Source: a virus. Taken from it: a stretch of 27,937 nucleotides of DNA. Positions 6,756 through 17,226 of the stretch are shown one piece after another. The position numbers and the translations under genes were made by a program. The stretch spans positions 1-27,937 of IMG/VR virus record IMGVR_UViG_3300007344_000176, one strand, 5' to 3'. The number at the start of each line of letters is the position of its first letter. Position 1 is the stretch's first letter. A model generated the notes under the pieces. That model was not told where the DNA came from, searched no databases, and saw only the letters and a list, made by a program, of their open reading frames with translations.

Positions 6756-7094
6756 ATGAAATCTACGGAATTAAAAAAGATGATTAAGGATGCTGTAAAA
6801 GAAGCAATCCAAGAAGAATTAAAAGATATTCTTTTAGAAGCCGTTCGTTCTCCTAAGTCAATGGTATCTGAAAATATTTCAATGCCAACTCCACAACTTT
6901 CATCCCAACCCCCTTCATTAAACGCAGCTGAGAAAAAAGCAGCTTACATGAATATTTTGGGAGAAACAGGAACCTTTACTGCAAAAGATGCAGCAACGTT
7001 TAACCCATCAGGACCAATTGATCCTGCTAATGGTACTTTACCTCCAGGGGAATTAGGGATGGATCAAATTATGGGTCTTTTAAATAGCAAATAA
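6756..7094 (+). CDS. Small baseplate-cluster protein (112 aa)
   Basis: The N-terminal 30 residues form a charged amphipathic helix (ELKKMIKDAVKEAIQEELK), the middle is Ser/Pro-rich and probably disordered, and the C-terminal half has the pattern EKKAAYMNILGETGTFTAKD followed by Gly/Pro loops. There is no enzyme motif. It is co-expressed with gp25 and gp6 behind a candidate late promoter and overlaps gp25 by TAATG, so a minor baseplate or chaperone role is likely. Near the end of the helix, LLE (26-28) followed by Ala fits the prohead-protease pattern seen in the right-hand block, but placement in the tail cluster argues against head packaging. Confidence 0.68.
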   Translation: MKSTELKKMIKDAVKEAIQEELKDILLEAVRSPKSMVSENISMPTPQLSSQPPSLNAAEKKAAYMNILGETGTFTAKDAATFNPSGPIDPANGTLPPGELGMDQIMGLLNSK

Positions 7095-7507
7095 TGGCCA
7101 GAAGAATAGCAAATAAATTCCCAGTTGATACTCAAACTGGAACCGCGGTAGGTGTAGGTCTTCCATTTTCTGGGGGTAATGATGCTGTTTTTAACATTAA
7201 TTATACTACTCAAGATCAAACTAAATCAAATTTAATTAACTTTTTTTTAACTAATAAAGGTGAAAGACCTTTTAGACCTAATTATGGGGCTAATTTAAGG
7301 GCAGATATATTCCAATCAGCTAACCAACAAAATTTCGACCAATTAAAAGAAAAAATTCAATTTGAAATTTCACAAAATTTTCCAAATGTTGTTGTTGATA
7401 ATGTAGTTATTGTAGGTAGTGAAGATTTAAATGCTATTAATGTAACTATAACTTATAGTATAAATCCTTTTGGGATAAGTGACGAAATCAATTTAACATT
7501 TAACTGA
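7094..7507 (+). CDS. gp25: Baseplate wedge protein, gp25-like
   Basis: The 137-residue protein belongs to the GPW/gp25 family: length close to T4 gp25 (132 aa) and the family core NFFLTNKGERPFRPNYGANL at residues 49-68, followed by an amphipathic helix (LKEKIQFEISQNFP) and a C-terminal strand pair (NAINVTITYSI). In T4-like phages gp25 caps the wedge and contacts the first sheath ring, and the conserved acidic-Arg core helps sheath polymerisation begin. It overlaps both the preceding gene (TAATG) and gp6 (TGATG), the usual arrangement of gp25 directly before gp6 in marine T4-like phages. Confidence 0.93.
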   Translation: MARRIANKFPVDTQTGTAVGVGLPFSGGNDAVFNINYTTQDQTKSNLINFFLTNKGERPFRPNYGANLRADIFQSANQQNFDQLKEKIQFEISQNFPNVVVDNVVIVGSEDLNAINVTITYSINPFGISDEINLTFN

Positions 7508-9363
7508 TGGCAACTAAAAATATAAAATATTTAAATAAGGATTTTAACACACTTAATCAACAGTTGGTTGAGTATGCTAAAACCTATTACCCAAACACAT
7601 ACACAGATTTTACCCCATCTTCTCCAGGTATGATGTTTATGGAAATGGCATCTTATATTGGAGATGTACTTTCATTTTACTTAGATAACCAAATCCAAGA
7701 AAACTTCCTACAGTTTGCCCGTCAGGAATCAAATCTATATAACTTAGCTTATATGATGGGGTATAAACCAAAAGTAACTACAGTTTCTTCTGTGAGGGTT
7801 GATTTTTATCAACAAGTACCTGCTATATTTAGTGCATCTGTGGCCATCCCAGATTTTAGCTATGCATTAAAACTTAATGAAAATGCACAAGTAGGTTCAA
7901 CTTTACAAAGTATTTCCCCATTTCTAGTAAATACTGATGTAGATTTTAGTTTCTCTAGTTCATCAGATCCTACAGATGTTACAGTCTATAGTGTTAGTGG
8001 TAACAACCCAGAATATTTCCTTCTAAAGAAAACAAGAAACGCTGTTTCCTCTACTATTACCTCCACCACCTTTACATTTGGTGCCCCTCAACAATTTCAA
8101 ACTGTTGAAATTAGTGATAGTAACATTGTTGGAATTTTAGATGTAACAGATTCTGATGGTAATGTTTGGTATGAGGTAGATTATTTGGCTCAAGATGTTG
8201 TATTTGATAAAATTCGTAATACAAACACAAACGATCCTAATTTCTCAGATGATTCTTCCGATGCCCCATATTTACTTAAATTAAAACAAGCAGATAGAAG
8301 ATTTGCAACCCGTTTCTTAAGTCCTACAACCCTCCAATTACAGTTTGGTTCTGGGGTTGTTTCTAACAATGATGAAACAATTGTTCCAAACCCTGACAAT
8401 GTTGGTATTGGGTTACCTTTCGAACAAAATAAACTAACTACTGCATTCTCCCCAGCTAACTTTATTTTTACAGATAGCTATGGAATTTCACCATCTAATA
8501 CAACTTTAACAGTTAGGTATTTAACAGGTGGGGGAGTTGAATCAAACATTCAAGCAAATTTAATTAACCAATTACAATCAGGTCAATTTAGATTTGTAAG
8601 TCCTAATCTTAACCCTACAACGGCTCAATACGTTTTTGATTCAATTCAAATTAATAATCCGGTAGCAGCTGATGGGGGTAGTAATGGAGATTCACCTGAG
8701 GAAATTAGACAAAATTCAATGGCTCAATATAGTTCTCAATTAAGAACTGTAACCCAAGATGATTATTTAGTAAGAGCTTTAAGTTTACCATCACAATATG
8801 GTTCGATTGCAAAAGTATTTGCAACTCCAAAACTAGTAAATAATACAATACCTGAAGAAAAAATTGCTGCTTTAGATTTGTATTGTTTATCCTATGATAG
8901 ATTTAAACACCTTCAATCACCATCTTTAACTCTTAAAAATAATCTTAAAACTTACCTTTCTCAATATCGCATGATTAATGATGCTGTATCTATTAAAAAT
9001 GCATATATTGTTAACATTAGTGTAAATTTTGAAATTGTTGTATTACCTAATTACAATAGTAATGAAGTTATTTTAGCATGTATTAACACGTTAAAATCTT
9101 ATTTTAATATTGATAAGTGGCAAATTAATCAACCAATTATTTTTAGAGATGTATATATTCTTTTAGATCAAATTGAAGGTGTTCAAACAGTTAAAAAAGT
9201 ATACTTTAACAACCTTTCAGGAGCATCACTTGGGTATTCAGAATTTGGGTATGATTTAGAAGGTGCGACTATTGATGGTGTACTTTACCCATCTATAGAC
9301 CCATCAATTTTTGAAGTAAAATATCCTAACCAAGATATTAAAGGACGTGTAGTATCTTATTAA
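7507..9363 (+). CDS. gp6: Baseplate wedge protein, gp6-like (baseplate J family)
   Basis: The 618-residue protein is close in length to T4 gp6 (660 aa). Its N-terminal signature is intact: the TDFTPSSPGMMFMEMASYIG block followed by YLDNQIQENF and NLYNLAYMMGYKPK (residues about 38-90). The C-terminal third has the J-like domain with NISVNFEIVVLPNYNSNEV and FRDVYILLDQIEGVQTVKKV (about 500-575). gp6 forms the ring of wedge dimers that holds the baseplate together and changes shape during contraction. The middle (about 120-400) is beta-rich and variable. It directly follows gp25 with a one-base overlap, and a candidate late promoter lies just downstream of its stop. Confidence 0.92.
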   Translation: MATKNIKYLNKDFNTLNQQLVEYAKTYYPNTYTDFTPSSPGMMFMEMASYIGDVLSFYLDNQIQENFLQFARQESNLYNLAYMMGYKPKVTTVSSVRVDFYQQVPAIFSASVAIPDFSYALKLNENAQVGSTLQSISPFLVNTDVDFSFSSSSDPTDVTVYSVSGNNPEYFLLKKTRNAVSSTITSTTFTFGAPQQFQTVEISDSNIVGILDVTDSDGNVWYEVDYLAQDVVFDKIRNTNTNDPNFSDDSSDAPYLLKLKQADRRFATRFLSPTTLQLQFGSGVVSNNDETIVPNPDNVGIGLPFEQNKLTTAFSPANFIFTDSYGISPSNTTLTVRYLTGGGVESNIQANLINQLQSGQFRFVSPNLNPTTAQYVFDSIQINNPVAADGGSNGDSPEEIRQNSMAQYSSQLRTVTQDDYLVRALSLPSQYGSIAKVFATPKLVNNTIPEEKIAALDLYCLSYDRFKHLQSPSLTLKNNLKTYLSQYRMINDAVSIKNAYIVNISVNFEIVVLPNYNSNEVILACINTLKSYFNIDKWQINQPIIFRDVYILLDQIEGVQTVKKVYFNNLSGASLGYSEFGYDLEGATIDGVLYPSIDPSIFEVKYPNQDIKGRVVSY

Positions 9364-9369
9364 TAAAAA

Positions 9370-9377
9370 TATTTATA
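9370..9377 (+). promoter_or_regulatory. Candidate late promoter TATTTATAATAAA
   Basis: A full motif match in the 28-base gap after gp6, ending 14 bases before ATG 9392, the same spacing as at 6734. Confidence 0.55.
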
Positions 9378-9391
9378 ATAAATAAAATATA

Positions 9392-10576
9392 ATGGCAGTA
9401 TATAAATTATTCCCTGAAAAAGACGCAACTTTATATTCAATGTTCCCAACAATGAATACAGGTTTAGATTCCCAAATGGAATCTAGTGCTACTGCCTTTG
9501 CACCTAATGACCCCAACCCTCAAGTATCTCGTTTTTTAGTTCAATTTAACAATACACAAATTGGAAATTTATTAGATAATCTAATTGATGACAATTCAGG
9601 TACAGATTGGAAGGCTTATTTAAGATTATTTTCTTCTAAAGCTACAGGTTTAAGCACAGATACTACAATTGATATTCATTTAGCTGCTAAGTATTGGGAT
9701 ATGGGTACTGGTCTTTATTTAGACTCACCCTTAACTACAAACGGTACAAGTTGGATTTGGGCTGGATATTCAGGTTCTAATAGATGGATGCCTGCTGGTG
9801 ATCCATTTTCAAATGCTTATGGAACTTACACAGGTTCATATGCTACTTCATCAGTTGTTGCCGGTGGGGGTGTTTGGTATACTTCTACAGTTAATGGGTC
9901 TGATGCTTATGGTTGGGCTTTATCAGCATCAACAACATTTACATTTAGAAGCGATTTAGATGTAACCCAAGATGTAACAGAATTGGTTTATCAATTTGCA
10001 GGATCAGGTAGTACATCACCCGCAATTGCTAATAATGGATTTTTAGTTAAACTTACAGGAAGTCAAGAATTTGTTTCAAGTTTTGATGTTCAACCTGAAT
10101 TAAAGTTCTTTTCAGTTGATACCTCAACCATTTATCCACCACAATTAGAATTTAGATGGGATGATTTTTCTTGGTTACCCGATACCGGTTCAATGTCGGT
10201 TTTAACAGCATCAGCAGTTTATTGTTCAATCCAAGAAAACCCAGGCTCATTTAAACAAGATTCTATTAATAGATTTAGAGTTTATTCTCGCCCTAGATAT
10301 CCTGAAAGAGTATTTCAAACAGCTTCATTATACACTCAAAATTACTATTTACCAGAGGGTTCGACATATGCAATTCAAGATTTAGATACTAATTTATATG
10401 TTATAGATTTTGACCCAACATATACAAAGTTAAGTGCAGATTCATCTTCATGTTATTTTGATATTTACATGGATGGCTTAGAACCTGAAAGATATTATAA
10501 ATTATTAATCTCTAGTAGTATTGGTGGGAGTGATTATATATTTGACAACCGCTATTACTTTAAAGTAATTAACTAA
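9392..10576 (+). CDS. Beta-rich structural protein with DNRLRE-like N-terminal domain
   Basis: The first ~130 of 394 residues (FPEKDATLYSMFPTMNTGLD, RFLVQFN, KAYLRLFS, TTIDIHLAA) follow the layout of DNRLRE-type beta domains found in secreted and surface proteins. That likeness is by eye only. Residues about 130-220 are Ser/Gly/Tyr/Trp-rich with repeated YTGSYATSS-like segments. The C-terminal part (about 255-394) is another beta domain. There is no membrane segment or catalytic motif. It sits between gp6 and a 2052-residue structural protein, so it is probably an outer baseplate or fibre-attachment protein. It ends in a TAATG overlap with the next gene. Confidence 0.65.
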   Translation: MAVYKLFPEKDATLYSMFPTMNTGLDSQMESSATAFAPNDPNPQVSRFLVQFNNTQIGNLLDNLIDDNSGTDWKAYLRLFSSKATGLSTDTTIDIHLAAKYWDMGTGLYLDSPLTTNGTSWIWAGYSGSNRWMPAGDPFSNAYGTYTGSYATSSVVAGGGVWYTSTVNGSDAYGWALSASTTFTFRSDLDVTQDVTELVYQFAGSGSTSPAIANNGFLVKLTGSQEFVSSFDVQPELKFFSVDTSTIYPPQLEFRWDDFSWLPDTGSMSVLTASAVYCSIQENPGSFKQDSINRFRVYSRPRYPERVFQTASLYTQNYYLPEGSTYAIQDLDTNLYVIDFDPTYTKLSADSSSCYFDIYMDGLEPERYYKLLISSSIGGSDYIFDNRYYFKVIN

Positions 10577-11019
10577 TGGCTGAAAGAATTAATTTAGACA
10601 AAAATGTTTTTAATAAAGCTGACTTTTTAAAAACTTTCGATACATCATTTAAACAGTTGGGCCCCACAGTTGTTGTAGAGATCCCTTTAATGACTGTAGA
10701 TGAATTTTTTGCTGAATACGAGAGATTATTTTATGAAATACCTCAACTTGGAGAACTAAATTCTCATGAGTATCTTGTTAAAACTAGTGGAGAATACATC
10801 AACTACCCAAGAATAAATGCAGAAATTCAAGCTTTATTAGATGAAATTGCTCAACTAAGACAAGAACTTTTAAATTTAAATGAAGAAAAATTAACTCTTG
10901 AATTAGAATTAGCACAAAAAGATACTCAAAACTTAGATAAGAAACCATCTACAGCAGTAGAGAATATTAAAGCTGCAAAAGCCGCAAGACAAACTGCAAA
11001 TAATAATATACCCCTATAA
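10576..11019 (+). CDS. Coiled-coil baseplate-cluster protein (147 aa)
   Basis: The N-terminal 77 residues hold a compact domain with the block VDEFFAEYERLFYEIP then GELNSHEYLVKTSGEYI, which looks conserved although I cannot name the family. Residues about 78-118 are a regular coiled coil (IQALLDEIAQLRQELLNLNE) and the tail is basic and Ala-rich. The design suggests an oligomeric adaptor. It is translated directly after the 394-residue protein (TAATG) and stops nine bases before the giant gene, so it may help fold or anchor one of them. Confidence 0.68.
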   Translation: MAERINLDKNVFNKADFLKTFDTSFKQLGPTVVVEIPLMTVDEFFAEYERLFYEIPQLGELNSHEYLVKTSGEYINYPRINAEIQALLDEIAQLRQELLNLNEEKLTLELELAQKDTQNLDKKPSTAVENIKAAKAARQTANNNIPL

Positions 11020-11028
11020 CCATAATAA

Positions 11029-14000
11029 ATGGCTACAATAAAACAAATATCACCTGATGAATTTTCAATCCAGGATTACACTTTCCAAGATTATGATATT
11101 GTTCCTAATTTTGAGGTTACTTCTATCTTTCAACCTGAAAATGATTCTGTAGAATATTTTGTGTATGATGCTAACAATAATTTATTAGTTAGTGATTATA
11201 ATTTTAAAAATTACTCATTTACTGAAGACCCATCTATTACTAATAATGATGGGTTCTCAACAATAAACCTCACCCCAGAACAAGATCTAATTGATCGTAA
11301 TCTTGATGTAGGCCAATATAACTCAGTTTATAACTTTTTTGAAAATCAATTAAATAGTAATTCTGAGTCTACTTTCTACATTAAAGAATTATCTACAGAT
11401 AGAACTGAGTTAAGATTAGCGAGCAACGTTGTTGAAGGGGTTTTAGAGGCATTTCCATCATTTAAAGAACAATTAGAAGGCCAAGATTATTTCAATGAAT
11501 TTTACCTTAATTTTGGAGCTAATCAAATTATAATTGCGGTTAATGCTCTTTTAGATAATGGAGAATTATTAATTAAATTATATGAGCCTCTACCATCTCA
11601 ATTTAAAGTAAAATCAACCTGTTGGGTTGTTACTAAAATTGCAGATCCGGTTGCCTATAACATTGATTTAATTTCTCAAATTGAAGATATAATTAAAACA
11701 CCTTATTTAAAAGGTCCAAATACAAATCTTCAAATTAAAGGAGAAGTTAATAATTCTACTAATTTATCATCTGTTAATGATATTGTAACTACATCCTTAA
11801 CAAGCTCATTCCAACAAGTTAATAGTTTGTTAAGTGAGAAAGGAATATCTATCAATGTTGACTATACAGACTTTAATAATTTTGTACAATTTAGTTCGGC
11901 AGAACAAAGATTATTAAACTTTTATACAAAAGCCGCACAAATTGAATCTTATACTAATGAATTAGTAAATTATAACTATTCAATTACAGGTTCAACATCT
12001 TCATCCTTTTATGTATCTGAAAGCAAAGCAAATTTCCAAAGTAAAATTAATAACATAATTAAAAACTTTGATGGATACGAATATTTTTTATATTATGAAT
12101 CAAGCTCATATGCTTGGCCAAAACAAAATACAGAACCTCCTTATATTTTATTTTCAACAGGTTCACCTGAAGTATTAGATTGGATAGGTAATAGTGATGA
12201 AACCGCCACGGGCACAGGCTCAGTTTTCCCTTACGGACCTTATGGGGGTCTAGCACTTTCAGCATCAAGATATGATGCAGATAATGTTAGTAACCTTTTA
12301 TACGCTATGCCTGAGTTTGTTTTAGATGATTCTCAAAACGAACCTTACCAATTATTTGTAGAAATGTTAGGTCAGCATTTTGATAATATTTGGATTTATT
12401 TAAAAGATGTTACTAATAAATACAATGCTGATAATAGATTAAAGTATGGTATTTCAAAAGATTTAGTAGCACAAGCTATTAGAGATTTTGGCTTAAAAAT
12501 ATACCAAAACCAATTCTCTTCAGATGATTTATATTCAGCATTTTTAGGTATTACACCTTCAGGTAGTCTTCTACCGTATACCGGCTCGGAACTTATTACT
12601 TCATATGTTACGGCATCTTCTGAGGTTATCCCGTTAGACGACGTTAATAAATCGATATACAAACGCATATACCACAACATGCCTTACTTACTAAATAAGA
12701 AAGGTACAATTCAAGGTATTAAAGCTTTAATTGCCTCTTATGGTATTCCTAATACAATTTTACGTGTTAGTGAATTTGGAGGTAAAGACAGAGACAACTC
12801 AAACGATTGGGATTACTGGTATAATAAATTTGGATATTCATTCTATACATCGGGTTCAAACCACCTAAGAAGTTCATTTGCTTTGAATTCTGCTTGGGGC
12901 GCCGAAAATGATAGACCAGGAGCTGTAGAATTTAGATTCCAAAGTGAAGGTATCCCTACAGTAAATTTATCACAATCCCTCTGGACTACAGATAATGGTA
13001 TTGCTTTAGAACTCCAATATGAAGGATCAGGTTCAATATCAGGATCATATTCAGGATCTATTACAGATACTTACAACCAGTATGGTTATTTAAAATTATT
13101 CCCTGACCCTGCAAACTTAACAGTTAGTGCTAGTGTTTATTTACCCTTCTTTAATGAAGGTTGGTGGTCAGTATTAATTAATAGTGGAAGTGCTGGGTAT
13201 GACCTTTATGCTAAAAATAAAATTTATATAGGTGATGACGCGTCCTTAATAGGATTCCAAGCCTCATCATCTATCTCAGAGGTTAATACTTTATGGGAAA
13301 ATTCAGTTACTAGTTATTTTGGAAGCGGTAGTCAAGCAAACTTCTCAGGCTCACTTCAAGAAGTTAGATATTATAAAACTGCATTAAGTGAATCAGTATT
13401 TGATGATTATGTAATGAATCAACTTTCAATTGAAGGAAATTCATTAAATTCGTCCCCACTAGATTTAGTATTTAGAGCACCTTTAGGTTCAGAATTAAAC
13501 ACAGGTTCACTTGAATCAGTTCATCCTAAAATTACAGGTTCATGGGAAGTAACTCAATCTTTTGCTTTAAATAGTAATTTTACATTCGATTCAACCCCAG
13601 CATTTACTCCAGGAACTGAATATATTTTCCTAGACCAACCAGCTGCTGGTATTAAAAACCGAATTACTGATAAAGTAAGAATTGGGGAACAAATTTTACC
13701 TACAGGTAGTAATCAAGTATTATCCCAATACCGCTCTATAGAACAACAATTACCTTTATCCCAATCTTACACCCCAGATGTTAATTCAATTGAAGCAGCA
13801 TTCTCACCTCAAAATGAGATTAATGATGATATTATTGAACAAATTGGATATTTTAATTTAGGTGAGAAAATTGGTGATAATCGTTATAATTTCCCATATT
13901 ACACAACATTCCCTACTTCATCTGCTGAGGTAGAAAATGGTTTGTCTTATAGAGGTAGAACAGACTATATTGATTTAAGTAAACTCGCAACCGAATATTT

Positions 14001-17000
14001 TGAAAAGTATACATCAAACTATGATGTTTTTGATTATATTCGCTTAATCAAATATTTTGATAACTCACTATTTAAAATGATTAAGGACTTTGTTCCTGCT
14101 AAATCATCTTTATCCTCAGGTGTAGTTATCAAACAACATTTACTTGAAAGAAGTAGATATCCACACCCTCAGGCTTCAACTCAAACTAAAACAACTAGAG
14201 TTCAAGGAACAGGTTCAGCAGCTGATACTACATTTAATTATTATACTCAAGATTTAGGAGTATCAGGTTCAATTTCAATTGGTTCCTTTAGTGGAGGTGC
14301 TGGTGGTGGGCCAAATGTTTATAATCAATTAGCAAATAACCCATACGAACAAAGTATAGGAACAGAATTACCTTTTGGAACACCAGTTACAAATTTAACA
14401 CAATCCTTTACACAATCTTTAGATACAATAGCAGGCATATTTGAAACTATCGATTCTAAACAAGAAGAATTTTATAATGGTGAATATAGTGGATCAGAAT
14501 ATGTTGTAACTAATGGTGAATTAAGCCCAGGATGTTTTATTTATCTACATGGTCTTCCAGACTCCTATGAATATTCTGCTTCAATTTTTAACACTACATC
14601 TTCATACGTTACTAATGATAGATTTATAAATTCTACACTAACCCCTATGATTGATGGGTATGTTTACTTCTTAGGAAGTAACACCAATATGTCTAAGATA
14701 AGAATTTCTAAAACTGATGCTAATGGTAATGATTTAGCAAGTTCCTTGAATAATTTATTATCAATTTCAACAATATCAGAACTTGGTAATAAAACATATA
14801 CATTTGCAGGCGATCCTACAGATTTAGGAACAGATTACATTTACACAATAGCAAATTCCCAAACACAACCAACATATACCGGGAATAATATTATGAAGAA
14901 TTCTTTTGCTGTAAATGTTGCCCCCACAGGAGACTTTAATGTTAGACCTTCTACGGCAGAACAGTTTTTTGTTAATAACCCTTTCCAATATACAGGTTAT
15001 ACTTTCTTCCCATTAAGTGAAACTAACTATAGTAAACCTATTACTTTAACAGACCGTAATACCTCCTTCCCTACAGAATCAGTGTTTAGAAGTGATAGAG
15101 GGGAAATGATTTACCATTACTCAAATGATAGTGTACTTCAAGTAGCTCCTGGAATGGTTGCTGGTAGTACTCCTCGTAATGTGTACATACCCGGGGGATA
15201 TGGTACTAACTGGAGCGGCAATATTCAAATGGCTATGGTTCAAGTTAGAGGTGGTGATGTGGCAGATGAGGTAAAAGTTATTTGGGATTGTGGAGGTGAT
15301 TGGCAGTCTATCACAGGTACTCCTAATAGTTTTAATAAATTAATTAACTTTGTTGAAGTTTCTTATGCTTCATTAGATAATGAACTTGACTTTATTGCAA
15401 CAGATGATATTACAAAATATTATATAGGTTTTCTAACCCAAAGTGTTACCATCCCATCCCCAGGGAATGATTCAACTATTAGATTAACCTCGGGTGGGGG
15501 TGGTGCTGGACCTGAAATTTCTATTTCAGCATCCCAAGCTTCTTTGGAATTAGATAATCAAGGGTCAATACCTATTATTTTGCAATCTTCATACCCTGCA
15601 GGTTTTCAAAACTCAGACTGTGATGTCTTACAAGGAAATGCTGTTGCTGATAGAGTAGGAACATTATATTATGATGTTGATTATTCAACCAACCAACAAA
15701 CAGCAGTTAATGAAGCAGCTATTCTAAATGGAACCGCTGAAAGAGCTACAGTTCAAGATTCAAACTATACTCTATTAGGTCAAATTAACCCTAGATATAA
15801 GGGTTCAAGAACATCATCACCTGATTTTAATGTTTGGGATTCAAGTTCAGTTAACACATTTGGACAACTTCCAACTGCAGAAAGTGATAAAACATATTTT
15901 GCATATTTTGATTTTATTAATGGTACTGGTCCTGAATTGAATGATAAAAGCATTGCCCACATCCAGTTCTTAGTAGACCAAGATGGTAATACTATCCCAC
16001 CAGATGAAACAAAACTTTACATTACTCAAAACACCTTCCAAACCGGAGAAACAGTATTTGTTAACTTAGATGACCCATTACGATTTGAAACACCAATGAA
16101 TAAATTAAATGGTGTTAAACAGGTTGTAAGAGGAGGTCAACGTATTGATGCCTTATTATATTCTGATAGTGGTAGTTCATATAGTGGTGAAATACAATTT
16201 GAAACAGGTTCATTCTCTGTAACAGATTATCAATTTACAGCAAAAAATACTAATGGCTCTTCTACAATTCCAGGTTCTGATACAACAGTATATGCTTATA
16301 CAACAGGTTCAATAGGAACTAGTGGGACTACATTTAATACTGAAACCCTAACCAATACTCAATATAACAATACTACAGGAGTATTTACATTTACTTCTGA
16401 TACTAACTCACCTGTTAAATTTATAGCAAAAATTGATACCCAATTTTTATACACCACAGGAGCAATATATTTTTATATTGTAAAAAATTGGTCTTCAGGT
16501 ACCCCAACCCCATCTCAAATTTTAGCACAATCTTCATACGGGGGTAGTTTTAGTTCTACTTCAAACCACACATTTAATTTAGATACTGGATTCCAAAATT
16601 TTGATAATGGAGATACAGTTCAGGTAGTGTATTATAGTACTTTTATTACGGGTTATCTTCAATTAATGAATTCTAAAAACTTAGACTATTTCCAAGCTAT
16701 AAACCAAATCAACCCTGAGGGTGTTATTACTGAAGATTATTGGCATGTTACATCCTCAACCGATATTTGGATGACTGGATCTTTATCTCTTTCAGCAGCT
16801 TATGGTGCAACACAATATCAAAGTTGGATTAATTACCCTGAATTTGATCCTATTATTAATAGCTTTACAGTTCAAGTAGGAGATGAAATCCGATTTAATG
16901 GAGCTGAAGCTTATGCTAGAATGGTTCAAGATGTAATTTACCCACAAGATGCAAGTGATGGTTTATTAAAAATAAAATTAAATGCATCTATGTCCTCGGC

Positions 17001-17187
17001 AGCAGACCCTCAACATTTCTTATTAAGGAGATATGTGAACGATGCCTCATATGTAATTATTGATAGTACAAAACCATTAGGAAGCACTTCACCCGGTACT
17101 ATGAGACCCGAATATGTAACGGATTTAGTTGAAAATAATTTTGCAGGTGCTGTATCTTCTATTATAAAATCAAATGCTAATAAATAA
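11029..17187 (+). CDS. Giant virion structural protein with LamG/lectin-like domain (2052 aa)
   Basis: This is the largest gene here. Residues 1-440 are mixed alpha/beta. Residues about 442-500 hold a helical block (LFVEMLGQHFDNIWIYLKDV). Residues 551-580 carry the motif MPYLLNKKGTIQGIKALIAS followed by YGIP, which I recall from large phage baseplate proteins. About 631-800 is a concanavalin/LamG-type sandwich (PGAVEFRF, LWTTDNGIALELQYEG, GSLQEVRYYKTALSESVFDD). A Gly-rich linker lies near 1088, followed by successive beta domains rich in TGS tripeptides. The C-terminal ~110 residues include VQVGDEIRFNGAEAYARM. By position after gp25-gp6 it may stand in for T4 gp7, with added host-binding modules; that equivalence is inferred. 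No frameshift or stop interrupts it. Confidence 0.75.
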   Translation: MATIKQISPDEFSIQDYTFQDYDIVPNFEVTSIFQPENDSVEYFVYDANNNLLVSDYNFKNYSFTEDPSITNNDGFSTINLTPEQDLIDRNLDVGQYNSVYNFFENQLNSNSESTFYIKELSTDRTELRLASNVVEGVLEAFPSFKEQLEGQDYFNEFYLNFGANQIIIAVNALLDNGELLIKLYEPLPSQFKVKSTCWVVTKIADPVAYNIDLISQIEDIIKTPYLKGPNTNLQIKGEVNNSTNLSSVNDIVTTSLTSSFQQVNSLLSEKGISINVDYTDFNNFVQFSSAEQRLLNFYTKAAQIESYTNELVNYNYSITGSTSSSFYVSESKANFQSKINNIIKNFDGYEYFLYYESSSYAWPKQNTEPPYILFSTGSPEVLDWIGNSDETATGTGSVFPYGPYGGLALSASRYDADNVSNLLYAMPEFVLDDSQNEPYQLFVEMLGQHFDNIWIYLKDVTNKYNADNRLKYGISKDLVAQAIRDFGLKIYQNQFSSDDLYSAFLGITPSGSLLPYTGSELITSYVTASSEVIPLDDVNKSIYKRIYHNMPYLLNKKGTIQGIKALIASYGIPNTILRVSEFGGKDRDNSNDWDYWYNKFGYSFYTSGSNHLRSSFALNSAWGAENDRPGAVEFRFQSEGIPTVNLSQSLWTTDNGIALELQYEGSGSISGSYSGSITDTYNQYGYLKLFPDPANLTVSASVYLPFFNEGWWSVLINSGSAGYDLYAKNKIYIGDDASLIGFQASSSISEVNTLWENSVTSYFGSGSQANFSGSLQEVRYYKTALSESVFDDYVMNQLSIEGNSLNSSPLDLVFRAPLGSELNTGSLESVHPKITGSWEVTQSFALNSNFTFDSTPAFTPGTEYIFLDQPAAGIKNRITDKVRIGEQILPTGSNQVLSQYRSIEQQLPLSQSYTPDVNSIEAAFSPQNEINDDIIEQIGYFNLGEKIGDNRYNFPYYTTFPTSSAEVENGLSYRGRTDYIDLSKLATEYFEKYTSNYDVFDYIRLIKYFDNSLFKMIKDFVPAKSSLSSGVVIKQHLLERSRYPHPQASTQTKTTRVQGTGSAADTTFNYYTQDLGVSGSISIGSFSGGAGGGPNVYNQLANNPYEQSIGTELPFGTPVTNLTQSFTQSLDTIAGIFETIDSKQEEFYNGEYSGSEYVVTNGELSPGCFIYLHGLPDSYEYSASIFNTTSSYVTNDRFINSTLTPMIDGYVYFLGSNTNMSKIRISKTDANGNDLASSLNNLLSISTISELGNKTYTFAGDPTDLGTDYIYTIANSQTQPTYTGNNIMKNSFAVNVAPTGDFNVRPSTAEQFFVNNPFQYTGYTFFPLSETNYSKPITLTDRNTSFPTESVFRSDRGEMIYHYSNDSVLQVAPGMVAGSTPRNVYIPGGYGTNWSGNIQMAMVQVRGGDVADEVKVIWDCGGDWQSITGTPNSFNKLINFVEVSYASLDNELDFIATDDITKYYIGFLTQSVTIPSPGNDSTIRLTSGGGGAGPEISISASQASLELDNQGSIPIILQSSYPAGFQNSDCDVLQGNAVADRVGTLYYDVDYSTNQQTAVNEAAILNGTAERATVQDSNYTLLGQINPRYKGSRTSSPDFNVWDSSSVNTFGQLPTAESDKTYFAYFDFINGTGPELNDKSIAHIQFLVDQDGNTIPPDETKLYITQNTFQTGETVFVNLDDPLRFETPMNKLNGVKQVVRGGQRIDALLYSDSGSSYSGEIQFETGSFSVTDYQFTAKNTNGSSTIPGSDTTVYAYTTGSIGTSGTTFNTETLTNTQYNNTTGVFTFTSDTNSPVKFIAKIDTQFLYTTGAIYFYIVKNWSSGTPTPSQILAQSSYGGSFSSTSNHTFNLDTGFQNFDNGDTVQVVYYSTFITGYLQLMNSKNLDYFQAINQINPEGVITEDYWHVTSSTDIWMTGSLSLSAAYGATQYQSWINYPEFDPIINSFTVQVGDEIRFNGAEAYARMVQDVIYPQDASDGLLKIKLNASMSSAADPQHFLLRRYVNDASYVIIDSTKPLGSTSPGTMRPEYVTDLVENNFAGAVSSIIKSNANK

Positions 17188-17226
17188 TAGGTTAAAATAG
17201 CTTGGAAAACAAAATACAGATTAATA

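Noticed and set aside
12396-12680. Antisense open frame of 94 codons inside the giant structural gene
   Set aside because: It lies wholly opposite a well-supported gene, has no promoter-like or A-rich start context, and its protein shows no recognisable pattern.
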